DNA from: Streptomyces lincolnensis
GTDB lineage: Bacteria; Actinomycetota; Actinomycetes; Streptomycetales; Streptomycetaceae
NCBI RefSeq assembly: GCF_001685355.1
Contig: NZ_CP016438.1
Coordinates: 5,022,001 to 5,086,000 of the forward strand
Direction of reading: 5' to 3'
Length of the DNA: 64,000 bases
Part shown: piece after piece, positions 28,527 to 37,429 of the stretch
How positions within the stretch are numbered: position 1 is the stretch's first letter
How the letters are laid out: each line of letters begins with the position of its first letter
Made by a program: the position numbers and the translations under genes
Notes under the pieces: model-generated
Databases searched by the model: none
What the model saw: only the letters and a program-made list of their open reading frames with translations
What the model was told of the DNA's origin: nothing

Positions 28527-29912
28527 CTAGCCGATGCCACGCCACCCCTCGGGGTCCACCCCACCCGGCACAGAAGCCCCGTCGTCGTACGGCTGACGCG
28601 TGAAAACGAACGAGCCGAGGTCCAGATGGCTCACCGACCCGTCCGGCCGCTGTACGGCCTTCAGGAGCTCTCCGGCGTAGTAGCCCTCAAGACCGGTCCA
28701 GGTGCCGTCGCCGTTCGCCCGGAACCGCGAGCGGCGCCCCTTGCCGGAGAGGGGTTCCAGGGAGGCGAGACCGTCGGCCGTAAGGCGCAGGCCGAACGCG
28801 TGCGTCCCCCAGTACCACTGGCCCGCCAACTCCAGTACGGACGCGTCGACTTCGGACAGCGGACGCCAGGGCTCGGGAATCCTCGGCTCGGCCTCGGCGA
28901 CGATCGCTACGAGATCGGCGGCCACGGTGCCCACCAGCAGTCCCGAGGTGCAGTTGGCCAGCACGACGGCCGCGATGTCGTCCTCGATGCTGAGGATGAG
29001 ACCGGCCAGGAAGCCGGGCAGGGAGCCCGAGTGTCCGACCAGAGCCCGCCCGTCCTGGTGCCGGATCTCCAGCCCCAGACCGTAGGCGTAGCCGGCCGAC
29101 AGATCCGCTGTCGCGGACGGCGCGGCCGGCGTTCTCATCTCCCGCAGCGACGCGGCACTCAGGACCCGCTCGTCCCCCTTCGCCAGGAAGACGGCGAAGC
29201 GGGCCAAGTCGCCGGTGGTGGACCAGAGTTGACCGGCCGGGGCCATCCGGCCCAGATCCTCGACCGGCTCCGGCAACAGGGCGTCCGCCCAGGGGTGCAC
29301 CGCCCAGCCGCCCGCGTGCGGCGCTTGCGGCCGGGTGCTGGTGCGGTCGAGGCCCAGCGGTTCGAGCACCTCGCGGCGCAGCACCTCCTCCCACGGGGCT
29401 CCGCGCAGCTTCTCGACGAGCGCGCCCAGCAGGGTGTAGCCGGGGTTGGAGTAGTGGAAACGCCGACCGGCCGGATGCAGGAAGGGCTGCTCCCCCAGGA
29501 CGTCCGCGAGGTCGGGGCGCAGGGATCCCGGTGTGCGTTCCCACCACGGCGCGGGCGACTCGGCGGCCAGCCCACTGGTGTGGGCGAGCAGTTCGGCGAT
29601 GGTCGCCTCCCCCGCGCCCGTGCCCGGGACGTGCTTCTCCAGCGGGTCGCCGAGATCGAGCACCCCCTCGTCCCGCAGTCGCAGGACCAGAACGGCGGTG
29701 AAGGTCTTGGTGATCGAGCCGATCCGATACTGCACGTTCTCGTCCGGCCCGTGCCCGTCCACCGATGTCCGCGCACCGTGCCACACGGTCCGTCCGCCCC
29801 GCACCACCGCCGCTACCAGCGACGGAGTCCGCCCCTCGGCCTGGGCCACGGCGATCCGGTGCAGCAACGCCCGCCGTGTGCCGGGGAGCAGCTCTTCCTG
29901 AGGTGTCGTCAT
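28527..29912 (-). CDS. beta-lactamase-fold serine hydrolase (class C / PF00144)
   Basis: This 461-residue enzyme has the catalytic SITK motif (S-x-x-K) near residue 79, YSNPGY (the Y-x-N motif) near 165 and GHSGSLPG as the third box near 305. No signal peptide is seen. The family includes class C beta-lactamases, D-aminopeptidases and esterases; the lack of an export signal favours an esterase or peptidase role. The C-terminal 120 residues form an extra domain. The Tn7-like element inserts 71 bp upstream of its start and has probably displaced its original promoter region from dnaB. Confidence 0.88.
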   Translation of the reverse strand: MTTPQEELLPGTRRALLHRIAVAQAEGRTPSLVAAVVRGGRTVWHGARTSVDGHGPDENVQYRIGSITKTFTAVLVLRLRDEGVLDLGDPLEKHVPGTGAGEATIAELLAHTSGLAAESPAPWWERTPGSLRPDLADVLGEQPFLHPAGRRFHYSNPGYTLLGALVEKLRGAPWEEVLRREVLEPLGLDRTSTRPQAPHAGGWAVHPWADALLPEPVEDLGRMAPAGQLWSTTGDLARFAVFLAKGDERVLSAASLREMRTPAAPSATADLSAGYAYGLGLEIRHQDGRALVGHSGSLPGFLAGLILSIEDDIAAVVLANCTSGLLVGTVAADLVAIVAEAEPRIPEPWRPLSEVDASVLELAGQWYWGTHAFGLRLTADGLASLEPLSGKGRRSRFRANGDGTWTGLEGYYAGELLKAVQRPDGSVSHLDLGSFVFTRQPYDDGASVPGGVDPEGWRGIG

Positions 29913-29978
29913 GGCCACAGTCCACCCCGCCGGGCAACCGGGCGTCGACCTCATTTACCCCGCGCCGGATCCGTCCCG

Positions 29979-29983
29979 GCGGT
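29979..29983. repeat. target-site duplication, left copy (GCGGT)
   Basis: These five bases immediately precede the left terminal repeat and are repeated exactly at 38332-38336 outside the right end. A 5-bp duplication is the hallmark of Tn7/Tn5053-type transposition. Confidence 0.9.
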
Positions 29984-30075
29984 TGTAGGCAGCCGATGTA
30001 GGCAAGCACGTCTACTCGAGGTGTCCAAGTGGTTGAGCACTCCCGCAGGGCAACAGCTCTTTGTAGTTCAGCACG
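29984..30075. repeat. transposon left end with repeated TnsB-site-like motifs
   Basis: Direct copies of TGTAG-based words occur at 29984 (TGTAGGCAGCCGA), 29997 (TGTAGGCAAGCACG) and 30062 (TGTAGTTCAGCACG), with a degenerate copy at 30028 (AGTGGTTGAGCAC). The shared core TGTAGNNNAGCA also occurs in the right end in the opposite orientation. Arrays of transposase-binding sites of this kind define Tn7-family ends. Confidence 0.78.
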
Positions 30076-30076
30076 T

Positions 30077-32797
30077 TCAAGGAGCCGAAGGGTTCCCAGG
30101 ACGCCCTCTGCCCCCTTCGGCGAGGGCTGACAGCGCACTGCGAAGACCCACGGCGAAGCGTTCACCCTCCGCAGTAAGTCTAAGTTTGCGGCGTCCGCTG
30201 CACGCAAGCTCCAGGAGTTGGGCTTCAGTTGCCCGTTCAAGTTGAGTGATCTGAGCGGAGAGAGTGGACTGCGAGATGTTGAGGCTTCTTGCCGCACTAC
30301 TCATGTTCTCCGCGTCGAGCATGGCGAGGAAGCGTTCCGCACGTAGAAGCGCCCCCTTACCGGACAATGCCTTCCACACCTCTGAAGCGAAGTCATTGGG
30401 ATGACCGAGTTGCGCCAGCGGGTGTGAGGGGCGTCCGCCTCGCGGTCGAATCGGAATTCCGTGTCTGACCGCATGGTCCCGCAGAGCATGGGGGCTCATT
30501 CCGGCTTCTCGGGCGATGTCTTTAAATTTCCGCTCCTTCGTCTCATACTCCAAGCGAAGCCAGACTGGGTCAACCTCATGGGTGAACGGACGGCCAGGGG
30601 GAAGCGTCGAGATTTCCTCCAGATCCAACATTCTCTTCAACTGGTTTCGCGTGCATCCGGAGAGTTGCGCAATAGCCCTTGTCCCGAGTCCTTGCTCTTG
30701 GTATCTCCGGATCTGATCTCTGCTCGGCAGATCCAATCGTCGAGCCTTCGCGCGCTGGCCTTTTGAAGGAATCTTCGGCGGCATGGGATTCTGCTGAGCT
30801 GCGGCCCGGACATGCTCTGCGCTCGTTTTTAATTCTGTCGCGATGCGCGTGACCCTCTGTCCAGATTCAAGCAGACACCACAGGCGCTGGACATTAATTG
30901 AATCCACCGTAAACCCCGGTAGGTCAATTCCACCAATCCATTCCGCAGGCGGCTCCCATTCGACGGGCTCATTGATGTCCGATACTTCCAGGAGTAGTGC
31001 AGCCTGCTGGCGGAGATGAGTCGTAAGTTCTAAATCTAGCCGGGCCATGGTGAATTCATAGCCGTTTGTCTGCGTGGGATGGGCGTCGAGGTTGACTGAA
31101 CTTGGCAGATAGCGTGGATGAGTACCAGTGAGGATCTCAATCAGCTTGAGCCTCAGGATCTGCCTTCTTTCGGCGGGTAGTCGCCATCTTCCCGTCTGCT
31201 CACATAATTCGAAGTATGATCGCTCGTCAAGTGTCGCCCGAGAGAATAGTCTTCGCCGGCGAGAATAGTCAATTGGTACACCGTATTCATCGATCGCTTG
31301 TGCAAGGATTGAGATTCCTCGGAGAACCGAATCCAAAGCACCCACTTGCTGCAACTTACGAGTGACGTGAGCAGTTTCCCTGGGCAGCATCCCAAGATCT
31401 TCGGAGAAAAGGAGATCGCGAGCCTGCCTCGGACTGGTGTCACTACTCCCCACGAGCAACAACATCATGCTCAGGGTGACACGGTAATTTAGAGGAATAT
31501 GACCGAAGAGATCAGCAGGAGTGAACTGAACGGCAAGACCGCGCCAGAACAAGCTGGGGACGTTGTTGGCGCGGTCTGCTCCAGTCCCTTTAACAGGGCG
31601 ACTGGGCCGACGCGTGTACGTGGCGTAACGCAGGCGATCCGCAGGGCGAAGTCGGGGGCCGAGCTCCTTCAACAATGCGCCCTGCAGTTCAGGGCTCGAG
31701 CGGCCCCACCGGGTGAGCACACGGCCAGCTTGCGGCGCAGTGCCACGGCCACCGGAGGTGCCAGCGGCCAGAATCCACTGTGCAATATCTGGATCAGGGT
31801 GCAGGGCCCCGGCCCGGATAAGCCGGGCGGCTGTCGCGTATCCGAATGCTGTCGTATGTACTTCAGCTTCAGTGGTTCTGACGGCGGGTCCGTCTGGTCG
31901 GTCTTTTCGAAGCCCTTCTGGAGTGCTGTCCAGTTCCGCCACGATGTCTCTCACGTCGCGGGGTAGCCGATCGGGACTGAAATACAGAGCTGACATCGCG
32001 GCTTGGGCCGAGGCACGGAGGTTTTCGAGGGCGTCCCGCGGACTGATATCGGGAATTTCGGGAGACCCTTCTCTTGAGCGATCCATGTCGGCCATGACAT
32101 GATCAATTTCTGCCTGTGCCGCCAGAACCAAGCCTGACCCTACAAGACGAGTCGCTTCACATTCCGCCAGAGGCTGCAAGCAGCGCGAAGTGCGCATCGA
32201 TGTATCTCCCCGGCCGCTGGGCAGAATTGACCGGCATAGGCCCGGCGTGGGGGATTCCCGAAGACTCCACGCCACTCTGCCCTTTTGACTGCAGACTGGA
32301 CATGTATCCAGGAGCAGACATGCATGGTCGCGACAGGCGAATGACCATGGCAGCCGCCATGAAAGTTTCCAGCGCCCACCGCTGACGGCAAGGCAATCGG
32401 GGCAGAATTTCGATACTCTGGTGTGACGCCACCACGACGGCTTCTCTAGAATTCCTTTGTTGTGGTCAAGGGTGATCAACGACCCGCTGTAACGCTCCAT
32501 CGTCATCGAGGCGAGCTGCCTGAGCGGAGTTACTGTGACGGCGCTAAGTGCCGCGAATTCCTGTGGGTAGAGCTCCGGTGTCCAAGGCCTGTTGCCGAAC
32601 AGACTTCTCATGCGTGCGTAGCGCGATGCGCCCAAGCCAGCCAGTTCGAGGATGTCGGACACCTCCGCGTGCAGTCGGTAGGCGTAGGCATCCAGCCAAC
32701 TGTCCAGAGCCTCTTCGGGCGCCGGCGGAAGACGGATCGCCATAGTGTCCAAGGCGCCGCTCATGGGTGGGCTGCTAATTCCTGCGATCTGCTTCAT
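30077..32797 (-). CDS. tniQ: TniQ/TnsD-like target-selection protein with C-terminal HTH array
   Basis: This is a 906-residue protein. The N-terminal TniQ domain (residues 20-175) has LPPAPEEALDSWLDAYAYR and a zinc-finger cluster CPDC...C..H...CPVC at 132-169. The middle is helical and lacks known motifs. The C-terminus carries successive helix-turn-helix candidates near 638-668, 694-725 and 755-782, and a LysR-like one at 819-885 (SSAARSLNISQSTLSAQITQLE followed by RKLRLTAEGERF). TniQ/TnsD proteins choose the target and recruit TnsC. The length and DNA-binding tail point to a sequence-specific TnsD role, here probably recognising dnaB. The ATG overlaps the tnsC stop. Codons 589 and 656 are TTA, implying bldA dependence. 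Confidence 0.9.
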   Translation of the reverse strand: MKQIAGISSPPMSGALDTMAIRLPPAPEEALDSWLDAYAYRLHAEVSDILELAGLGASRYARMRSLFGNRPWTPELYPQEFAALSAVTVTPLRQLASMTMERYSGSLITLDHNKGILEKPSWWRHTRVSKFCPDCLAVSGGRWKLSWRLPWSFACRDHACLLLDTCPVCSQKGRVAWSLRESPTPGLCRSILPSGRGDTSMRTSRCLQPLAECEATRLVGSGLVLAAQAEIDHVMADMDRSREGSPEIPDISPRDALENLRASAQAAMSALYFSPDRLPRDVRDIVAELDSTPEGLRKDRPDGPAVRTTEAEVHTTAFGYATAARLIRAGALHPDPDIAQWILAAGTSGGRGTAPQAGRVLTRWGRSSPELQGALLKELGPRLRPADRLRYATYTRRPSRPVKGTGADRANNVPSLFWRGLAVQFTPADLFGHIPLNYRVTLSMMLLLVGSSDTSPRQARDLLFSEDLGMLPRETAHVTRKLQQVGALDSVLRGISILAQAIDEYGVPIDYSRRRRLFSRATLDERSYFELCEQTGRWRLPAERRQILRLKLIEILTGTHPRYLPSSVNLDAHPTQTNGYEFTMARLDLELTTHLRQQAALLLEVSDINEPVEWEPPAEWIGGIDLPGFTVDSINVQRLWCLLESGQRVTRIATELKTSAEHVRAAAQQNPMPPKIPSKGQRAKARRLDLPSRDQIRRYQEQGLGTRAIAQLSGCTRNQLKRMLDLEEISTLPPGRPFTHEVDPVWLRLEYETKERKFKDIAREAGMSPHALRDHAVRHGIPIRPRGGRPSHPLAQLGHPNDFASEVWKALSGKGALLRAERFLAMLDAENMSSAARSLNISQSTLSAQITQLERATEAQLLELACSGRRKLRLTAEGERFAVGLRSALSALAEGGRGRPGNPSAP

Positions 32798-33906
32798 TTT
32801 GAGCGTCGACGGGACGGCTTGCTGGAAATACGTCCTGTATCGAAGGCGGCCTTCATGTCCAGGCGGGCCTTCTCCGCTGCGGCGTCGTTCTTGACCCGGT
32901 TGAGGACATCGGCAGTCAATCGCTCATCGCCGTCCTTGATGGCTCGCTCGCAGCCGCGGGCGATCAGAGCCATCAGCGAGGCGAAGTGACCGGTACTGCG
33001 GGCGAAGAGCTCATCCGACAGTTCGTCGGCGACCATTCCGTGATGCGTGTTCGCGAGTACGACGCTCTTCTCTACGGCCAGCAGTAGGTCCCGCCAAATG
33101 CGACGGCCTGGCTCGGTCTCGACCTCGAACGGTTCCACGGTCAGTGGCGTCAGGCGGCGTCCGTTCTGTGCGAGGTCCTCGTCATCGTCTCCCAGTCCTT
33201 CGGCCAGGAGGCCACGGGCTTCCAGGCCGACGCCGACGTGTAGGAACGTGACGGGAAAGGTGCTGGCGAGTGATTTGAAGTGGTTCGCGACGGCCCGGTC
33301 ATCTCGCCGCCGCATGTCCAGGAAGTGCACGTCGTCGACGATGATTAGCTTCGTTTCGCAGCTGAGGATCGCGTCAGCGGCCCGGTTCCCTAGCTGGTTG
33401 GCGTTGCCCCGGTCGTAGCTGGGGAGGGCGAAGAAGCGGCATAGGGCTGAGTTGAAGTCGCGTCGGCTGGTCCTGTCGGTCAGCTGGATTCGAACAACAG
33501 GAACGCGTTCCTGCCCGTCCTCGGTCAGCGTTCCGTAGCGTTCGATCTGTGCGCGATGGAAGTCGCGACCAAAACTCGTCGCGATGGTGGACTTGCCCAA
33601 GCCAGGGAAAGCGTCGATCACCACGGAGGGCCGCACCTTGTCACCGTCCTGCCGGTTGGACCTCAGTACGTTCCACAAATCCCGATGAACCACCTCCAGC
33701 TGCGGGGTCTTGATCGGACCGATGTTGGCGTGCCAGACCGCGCGGTGCTCTTCGTACTCCAGTCGCGCCCGCGACGACAGTGCAGCCAGCTCGCGCTTGC
33801 TCAGCAGTGTGGGAGGGACACGGTCCGGCTCGTTGGTGTACCGGTTCCAGCCTCGCTTGACCGAGAGGCTGTAGGCCCTCTCCAAGGAACGGATCGGGTC
33901 AGTCAT
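32794..33906 (-). CDS. tnsC: TnsC/TniB-type AAA+ transposition ATPase
   Basis: This 370-residue ATPase has Walker A DAFPGLGKST at about 98-107 and Walker B KLIIVDDVHFLD at about 186-197. It is close in size and layout to TniB and shorter than E. coli Tn7 TnsC (555 residues). In Tn7-like systems this protein polymerises on target DNA, links the target-selection protein to the transposase and gives target immunity. Its start overlaps the tnsB stop and its stop overlaps the tniQ start, both as ATGA, so all three are translationally coupled. Confidence 0.93.
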   Translation of the reverse strand: MTDPIRSLERAYSLSVKRGWNRYTNEPDRVPPTLLSKRELAALSSRARLEYEEHRAVWHANIGPIKTPQLEVVHRDLWNVLRSNRQDGDKVRPSVVIDAFPGLGKSTIATSFGRDFHRAQIERYGTLTEDGQERVPVVRIQLTDRTSRRDFNSALCRFFALPSYDRGNANQLGNRAADAILSCETKLIIVDDVHFLDMRRRDDRAVANHFKSLASTFPVTFLHVGVGLEARGLLAEGLGDDDEDLAQNGRRLTPLTVEPFEVETEPGRRIWRDLLLAVEKSVVLANTHHGMVADELSDELFARSTGHFASLMALIARGCERAIKDGDERLTADVLNRVKNDAAAEKARLDMKAAFDTGRISSKPSRRRSK

Positions 33907-36044
33907 GCGATCTCCATGGCGGTGGCGTAGAAGTCGGTGGCCTCGGCGGAGTCATCCGCGTCGAGCTCGTCCTCGCTGTCGTCGTCCCCGCCGAGGTCGT
34001 CCCCTTCCAGATGCGCCGCCTCAGCGGTGTGCTGGGGCGTCAGCTTCTTGGACGGGATCACGGGCAGGTCGTCCGGTTCGCTGTCCTCGGCGGCTTCGGG
34101 CGGCACCAGACGCAGGCGCTGCTCGGACAGGCGGATCGCCATGCGGCGCTCGGCCGGAGTGCGGGCCAGGCCGGCGTCCCACTGCTCCAGGAGTTCGGCG
34201 AGGGCTCGCTTGGTGTCGGGGAACCGGTGCTGTGTCGCGGCCAGCTGGCGGGCGTAGGCCAGGGCTTCGGCGCTGAAGGGGCCCCGGACGGCGTCGGCGT
34301 GCTCCCAGCGGAGCGCATGCCAGGACTTAGTCTTTGGGTCCTGGAAGTAGATCCGGCTGACGTCGTCGCGGTCGATCCGCAGCGGCCACTTGCCGGTGTG
34401 CTTTCCGGTGTAGGGGCTGGTGCGGTTCCGGTAGAGGTTCAGCGCCTTGGCGTCATAGCGCAGGCCGCCGACCTCGACACCGTAGTGCTGGACGGTCCTC
34501 CACTCAACGGGTAGAAAGTCGAACACCAGGTCCGTGCGGGCGGGCACTTGGATGAAGCCAGCTCGATTGACTCCGTGCCCGTACATTTCCAGCGGAGACA
34601 GATCCAGGCCAGGGACCTCCGGGATACACAGCCCTGCGTGCTTCTGCCGGTGATAGCACTGGTCCACCCATTGCCGGATGATCGCCTCCATTTCGTCGAG
34701 GAAGTAGTAGGCGTCCTTCTCGACATCCTTGCCGCGGCTGTAGACATCCGGTCCCTTGTATCCGGGGAGCGGAGCCAGCAGTTGCTCCCGCAGGGTGCGG
34801 AAGAATCTCTCCAAAGCGGCCTTGTCGGTGGCCTGGTAGGCACGCGCCGGCTGCACCGAGACGCCGAGTCGTTCGCAGACGCTCAGCAAGTGCTCCGAGA
34901 TGTAAATCCTGCCGTTGTCCACCACGACGGTCTCGGCAGCCACGGACGGCAGGAGCGGATTGCCGTCGGCATCGGCCAGCTGTGTGGCGTCGACCACGAC
35001 ACTGCGAGGCAGCCCGTGGTAGATATCGCAGCTGGTCACAAAGTATTCGGCGTCGTTCGGCAGCGGCCGGATCGACTCGAAGAGGACCCCTGCGGCATCC
35101 ACCGCCTTCGTCGAGACCGGGGTCAGCCGCAGCCCGGTGATGCACCGGTCGTAAAGGTCCATCGCAACCGTGAGCTCGGCCGTCACCCAGCGCAGTGTGA
35201 CCGGGTCCATGACGAAGACGTCCAGGGGCGTGGTGTCCAGGATGAGGTACTCGCCCGGCCGGGTCGCCCGTAGCCGCCCGTAGGGCGTCTCCGGGCGGTT
35301 TGCAGCGGACCGCTTGTTCTTGGTACCGCCGAAAGCGCCTGTGCCTCGGGAGAGTTCGCGCAGGATCTTGCGGCCCTTGGTCGTCTTCGGAGGCTTTACC
35401 GGTGGAGGTGGATCCTCCAACTCGGCGTCCTCGGCTTCAAGCCGGGCTTGGATCTTGGCCAGCAGGAGGTCTTGGGTCGGCCGACTCGCATCGGTGTGCT
35501 CACTCAGAACAGTCCGGGCCATGTCGATCCAGCGCGGATCGATCCCTGCCAGCACATCCCGCCGACGCGTCCACCGCTTGTCCAACAGAGCCGACGATCC
35601 CTCGGTCTCAAAGCCGGTCAGCCAGGCCCGCACCGTCGACACCCCGAGTCCCAGCTCCGCGGCCTTGGCGGCATACCGCTGTCCCTTTCGGACGCTGGGG
35701 TCATACTCCGGGCGCGGCTCACCAGGTAGCGCCAGTTCGGCGTGTCCTCGCCGATATCCCGTCCGGAGTTCCTGCATGTGGGCAATACGGTCGACCAGTT
35801 CGTCTCGCTCATCCGGGGAAAGGTTGCTCAGATCGGCCCCGACGCCCTCGATCGGTTCGTCGTAGTCGGCGTCGATCAGCCGTGTCGAGGGCTGCGACAG
35901 CAGGTGCCCGATGTCGACCTGCCGGAGTCCTCCGTGAGCATCGCGCAACAGCACGTTGGGGGCATCCAGTTCAGCGACCTGCCACAGTCCGCCGTCGTAG
36001 CTCAGCCGGACACCGATTGCGATGACCGTACGTTGTGACGTCAT
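33903..36044 (-). CDS. tnsB: TnsB-type DDE transposase
   Basis: This 713-residue transposase has an N-terminal beta-rich segment and a helix-turn-helix region (AAELGLGVSTVRAWLTGFETEG near 128-150). A retroviral-type integrase core follows, with catalytic residues read as D270 (YLILDTTPLDVFV), D376 (VVDNGRIY) and E412 (ALERFFRTLRE). A Mu-type C-terminal beta-barrel begins near 535. It binds the end repeats and performs 3'-end cleavage and strand transfer. I chose the ATG at 36044, which overlaps the tnsA stop as ATGA. An upstream in-frame ATG would add 37 residues of low-complexity sequence inside tnsA. Confidence 0.94.
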   Translation of the reverse strand: MTSQRTVIAIGVRLSYDGGLWQVAELDAPNVLLRDAHGGLRQVDIGHLLSQPSTRLIDADYDEPIEGVGADLSNLSPDERDELVDRIAHMQELRTGYRRGHAELALPGEPRPEYDPSVRKGQRYAAKAAELGLGVSTVRAWLTGFETEGSSALLDKRWTRRRDVLAGIDPRWIDMARTVLSEHTDASRPTQDLLLAKIQARLEAEDAELEDPPPPVKPPKTTKGRKILRELSRGTGAFGGTKNKRSAANRPETPYGRLRATRPGEYLILDTTPLDVFVMDPVTLRWVTAELTVAMDLYDRCITGLRLTPVSTKAVDAAGVLFESIRPLPNDAEYFVTSCDIYHGLPRSVVVDATQLADADGNPLLPSVAAETVVVDNGRIYISEHLLSVCERLGVSVQPARAYQATDKAALERFFRTLREQLLAPLPGYKGPDVYSRGKDVEKDAYYFLDEMEAIIRQWVDQCYHRQKHAGLCIPEVPGLDLSPLEMYGHGVNRAGFIQVPARTDLVFDFLPVEWRTVQHYGVEVGGLRYDAKALNLYRNRTSPYTGKHTGKWPLRIDRDDVSRIYFQDPKTKSWHALRWEHADAVRGPFSAEALAYARQLAATQHRFPDTKRALAELLEQWDAGLARTPAERRMAIRLSEQRLRLVPPEAAEDSEPDDLPVIPSKKLTPQHTAEAAHLEGDDLGGDDDSEDELDADDSAEATDFYATAMEIA

Positions 36045-36826
36045 GCGCAGGCCTCCACCATGCTGTCGCCGTCCAGGTGCCGCCGCAGGTCCGTCGTGAT
36101 CCGCTGCTGCCAAAGCAGCTTCAGCACCGCCGGCTTGAGGAGCGCGGGAGCCCAAGACGTCTGCAGCCGCAGCGTCAGCTCCCGAATGGTCACGCCTCTA
36201 ACTGCCTCAGCAAGGGCCGCCTCCAGCACCTCGTCTGCCACGAGCCCATCACGGCGCTGACTCGCCAGGAAGCGCACATTCGCCAGGTAGACCGGGTCCT
36301 CGCCGGACCAGATCTCATGGGCCCAGCCGTGGTTCTCGATCAACTTCGCCGGCCAGGCCAAGGCTTCGGCGATCTCCGGCTTTGCCAGTTGGGAGGCGGG
36401 CTTGACGTTGACAACCGTCACCGACCGGTCAGCCCGAACGAGCAAGTAATCCGGAACGTGCCGTCGGTCCCGGCCAGCTACCCGAGCTCGAATCCGAAAC
36501 GGCTGGGCCGCGATCTCCACCACCTCAGGGTCGAAGTCGGCCAGCATCAGCCGCGCGAGCTCCAGGCGGCTCTCGTAGATGATGTGGCCGCCAGTCGTGG
36601 CGCACCAGTAGTAGCCGGAATGGTGTTTCTGCCCATGGCGGTTTCGGAACGTACGCCACGGCTTGGCCCGCGCTGCTTGTGCTGGTCGCAGATGTTTCAG
36701 TGGCTTCTCTATCGCCGTGCCATCCAGCTGGCGCAGCGACACCATGCCGGTACCGTTGTCCAGCTCTGACGGCACTCCAGTCACGACTTGCGTCCCTGAA
36801 AAGCTCACACCTGCCCCGATCTGCAT
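36041..36826 (-). CDS. tnsA: TnsA-type endonuclease
   Basis: This 261-residue protein has a restriction-endonuclease-like core: E85 in IIYESRLELARL, D126 in HVPDYLLV and K142 in VVNVKP, matching the E-D-(Q/x)xK pattern of Tn7 TnsA. TnsA cuts the 5' strands at the transposon ends, so with TnsB the element should excise fully and move by cut-and-paste instead of forming cointegrates. A C-terminal winged-helix-like region (about 205-255) follows, where TnsA is known to contact TnsC. It is the first gene of the transposition operon, and the 196-bp gap upstream should contain its promoter. Confidence 0.88.
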   Translation of the reverse strand: MQIGAGVSFSGTQVVTGVPSELDNGTGMVSLRQLDGTAIEKPLKHLRPAQAARAKPWRTFRNRHGQKHHSGYYWCATTGGHIIYESRLELARLMLADFDPEVVEIAAQPFRIRARVAGRDRRHVPDYLLVRADRSVTVVNVKPASQLAKPEIAEALAWPAKLIENHGWAHEIWSGEDPVYLANVRFLASQRRDGLVADEVLEAALAEAVRGVTIRELTLRLQTSWAPALLKPAVLKLLWQQRITTDLRRHLDGDSMVEACA

Positions 36827-36984
36827 CCGTCAGAGGGACGTCTGCTGGGGGAACACTGCGAGGGAACGCGAGCGCATAAGCGCCAGACCGCCCGCATGCA
36901 TCAGGTCGAGTGACAACGATCAAGAGGAGTTTGAGAGTGTTCAACTCCGATTGCGCTCAACACCTCGGCGGCCAAGTGCCGCTC

Positions 36985-37014
36985 GGGGCGGAGAGCGGCG
37001 TCGCTCTCCGCCCC
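36985..37014 (-). terminator. terminator downstream of the DUF3892 gene
   Basis: GGGGCGGAGAGCG and CGCTCTCCGCCCC form a perfect 13-bp stem with a GCGT loop, starting 8 bp after the DUF3892 stop. It would insulate the tnsABC-tniQ operon from transcription entering from the MerR side. Confidence 0.85.
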
Positions 37015-37022
37015 GGGTGGGA

Positions 37023-37304
37023 TTAGAACTCCGGGAGCTCCAACAGGTTGTTCGTCCACACACCGTCCGCGTGAGTGCGGAGGTACTTCGCGCCGTGGCT
37101 GGGGGTCACGACCCCGACATCGGCCCGGTTGCCCCTGCCATCGTCGGTGTACGCCTTGATGTTCTTGTTCTCGATCCACCCCACGATGTCAGCTCGCGAG
37201 TTTCGGCCACTCTTTCCGGTGGACGGCTCCGTCCACCGAAGCTCGGCAATGTGCTGGTGCGTAGTGCCGCCCGACATACGCCGGGCTGTGATCTGGATTG
37301 CCAC
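37023..37304 (-). CDS. DUF3892-family protein
   Basis: This 93-residue protein opens MAIQITARRMSGGTTHQHIAEL and ends KYLRTHADGVWTNNLLELPEF, the two conserved ends of the DUF3892 family. It also contains DIVGWIENKNIKAYTDDGRGNRADV. The family consists of small soluble proteins of unknown function. Lying inside the transposon between the MerR-like gene and tnsA, and bounded by its own terminators, it is either cargo or a regulator of the element. The sequence does not decide which. Confidence 0.82.
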   Translation of the reverse strand: MAIQITARRMSGGTTHQHIAELRWTEPSTGKSGRNSRADIVGWIENKNIKAYTDDGRGNRADVGVVTPSHGAKYLRTHADGVWTNNLLELPEF

Positions 37305-37395
37305 GTTCAGATTCTCCTCACATGTGATGCCGCTTGGCGGCCTACCAGTGAGGGCCGTACGCTTCGTGTGCCCACGGGGTTGCGTAGCGACCCTC

Positions 37396-37429
37396 GACTG
37401 AGGCGGGCATTGGCGTGCCCGCCTCAGTC
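37396..37429 (-). terminator. terminator overlapping the MerR-like stop codon
   Basis: GACTGAGGCGGGCA and TGCCCGCCTCAGTC form a perfect 14-bp stem with a TTGGCG loop. The stem includes the MerR-like stop codon, so the DUF3892 gene probably has its own promoter in 37305-37395. Confidence 0.85.

Noticed and set aside
30011..30061. tRNA-like stretch (GTGTCCAAGTGGTTGAGCAC) in the transposon left end.
   Set aside because: No acceptor stem, anticodon arm or T-loop sequence could be assembled; the similarity is limited to a D-arm-like word, and GGTTGAGCAC fits the end-repeat pattern better.
36525..36944. Additional transposon gene overlapping tnsA on the minus strand.
   Set aside because: It is a frame shadow of tnsA without a ribosome site or recognisable fold.
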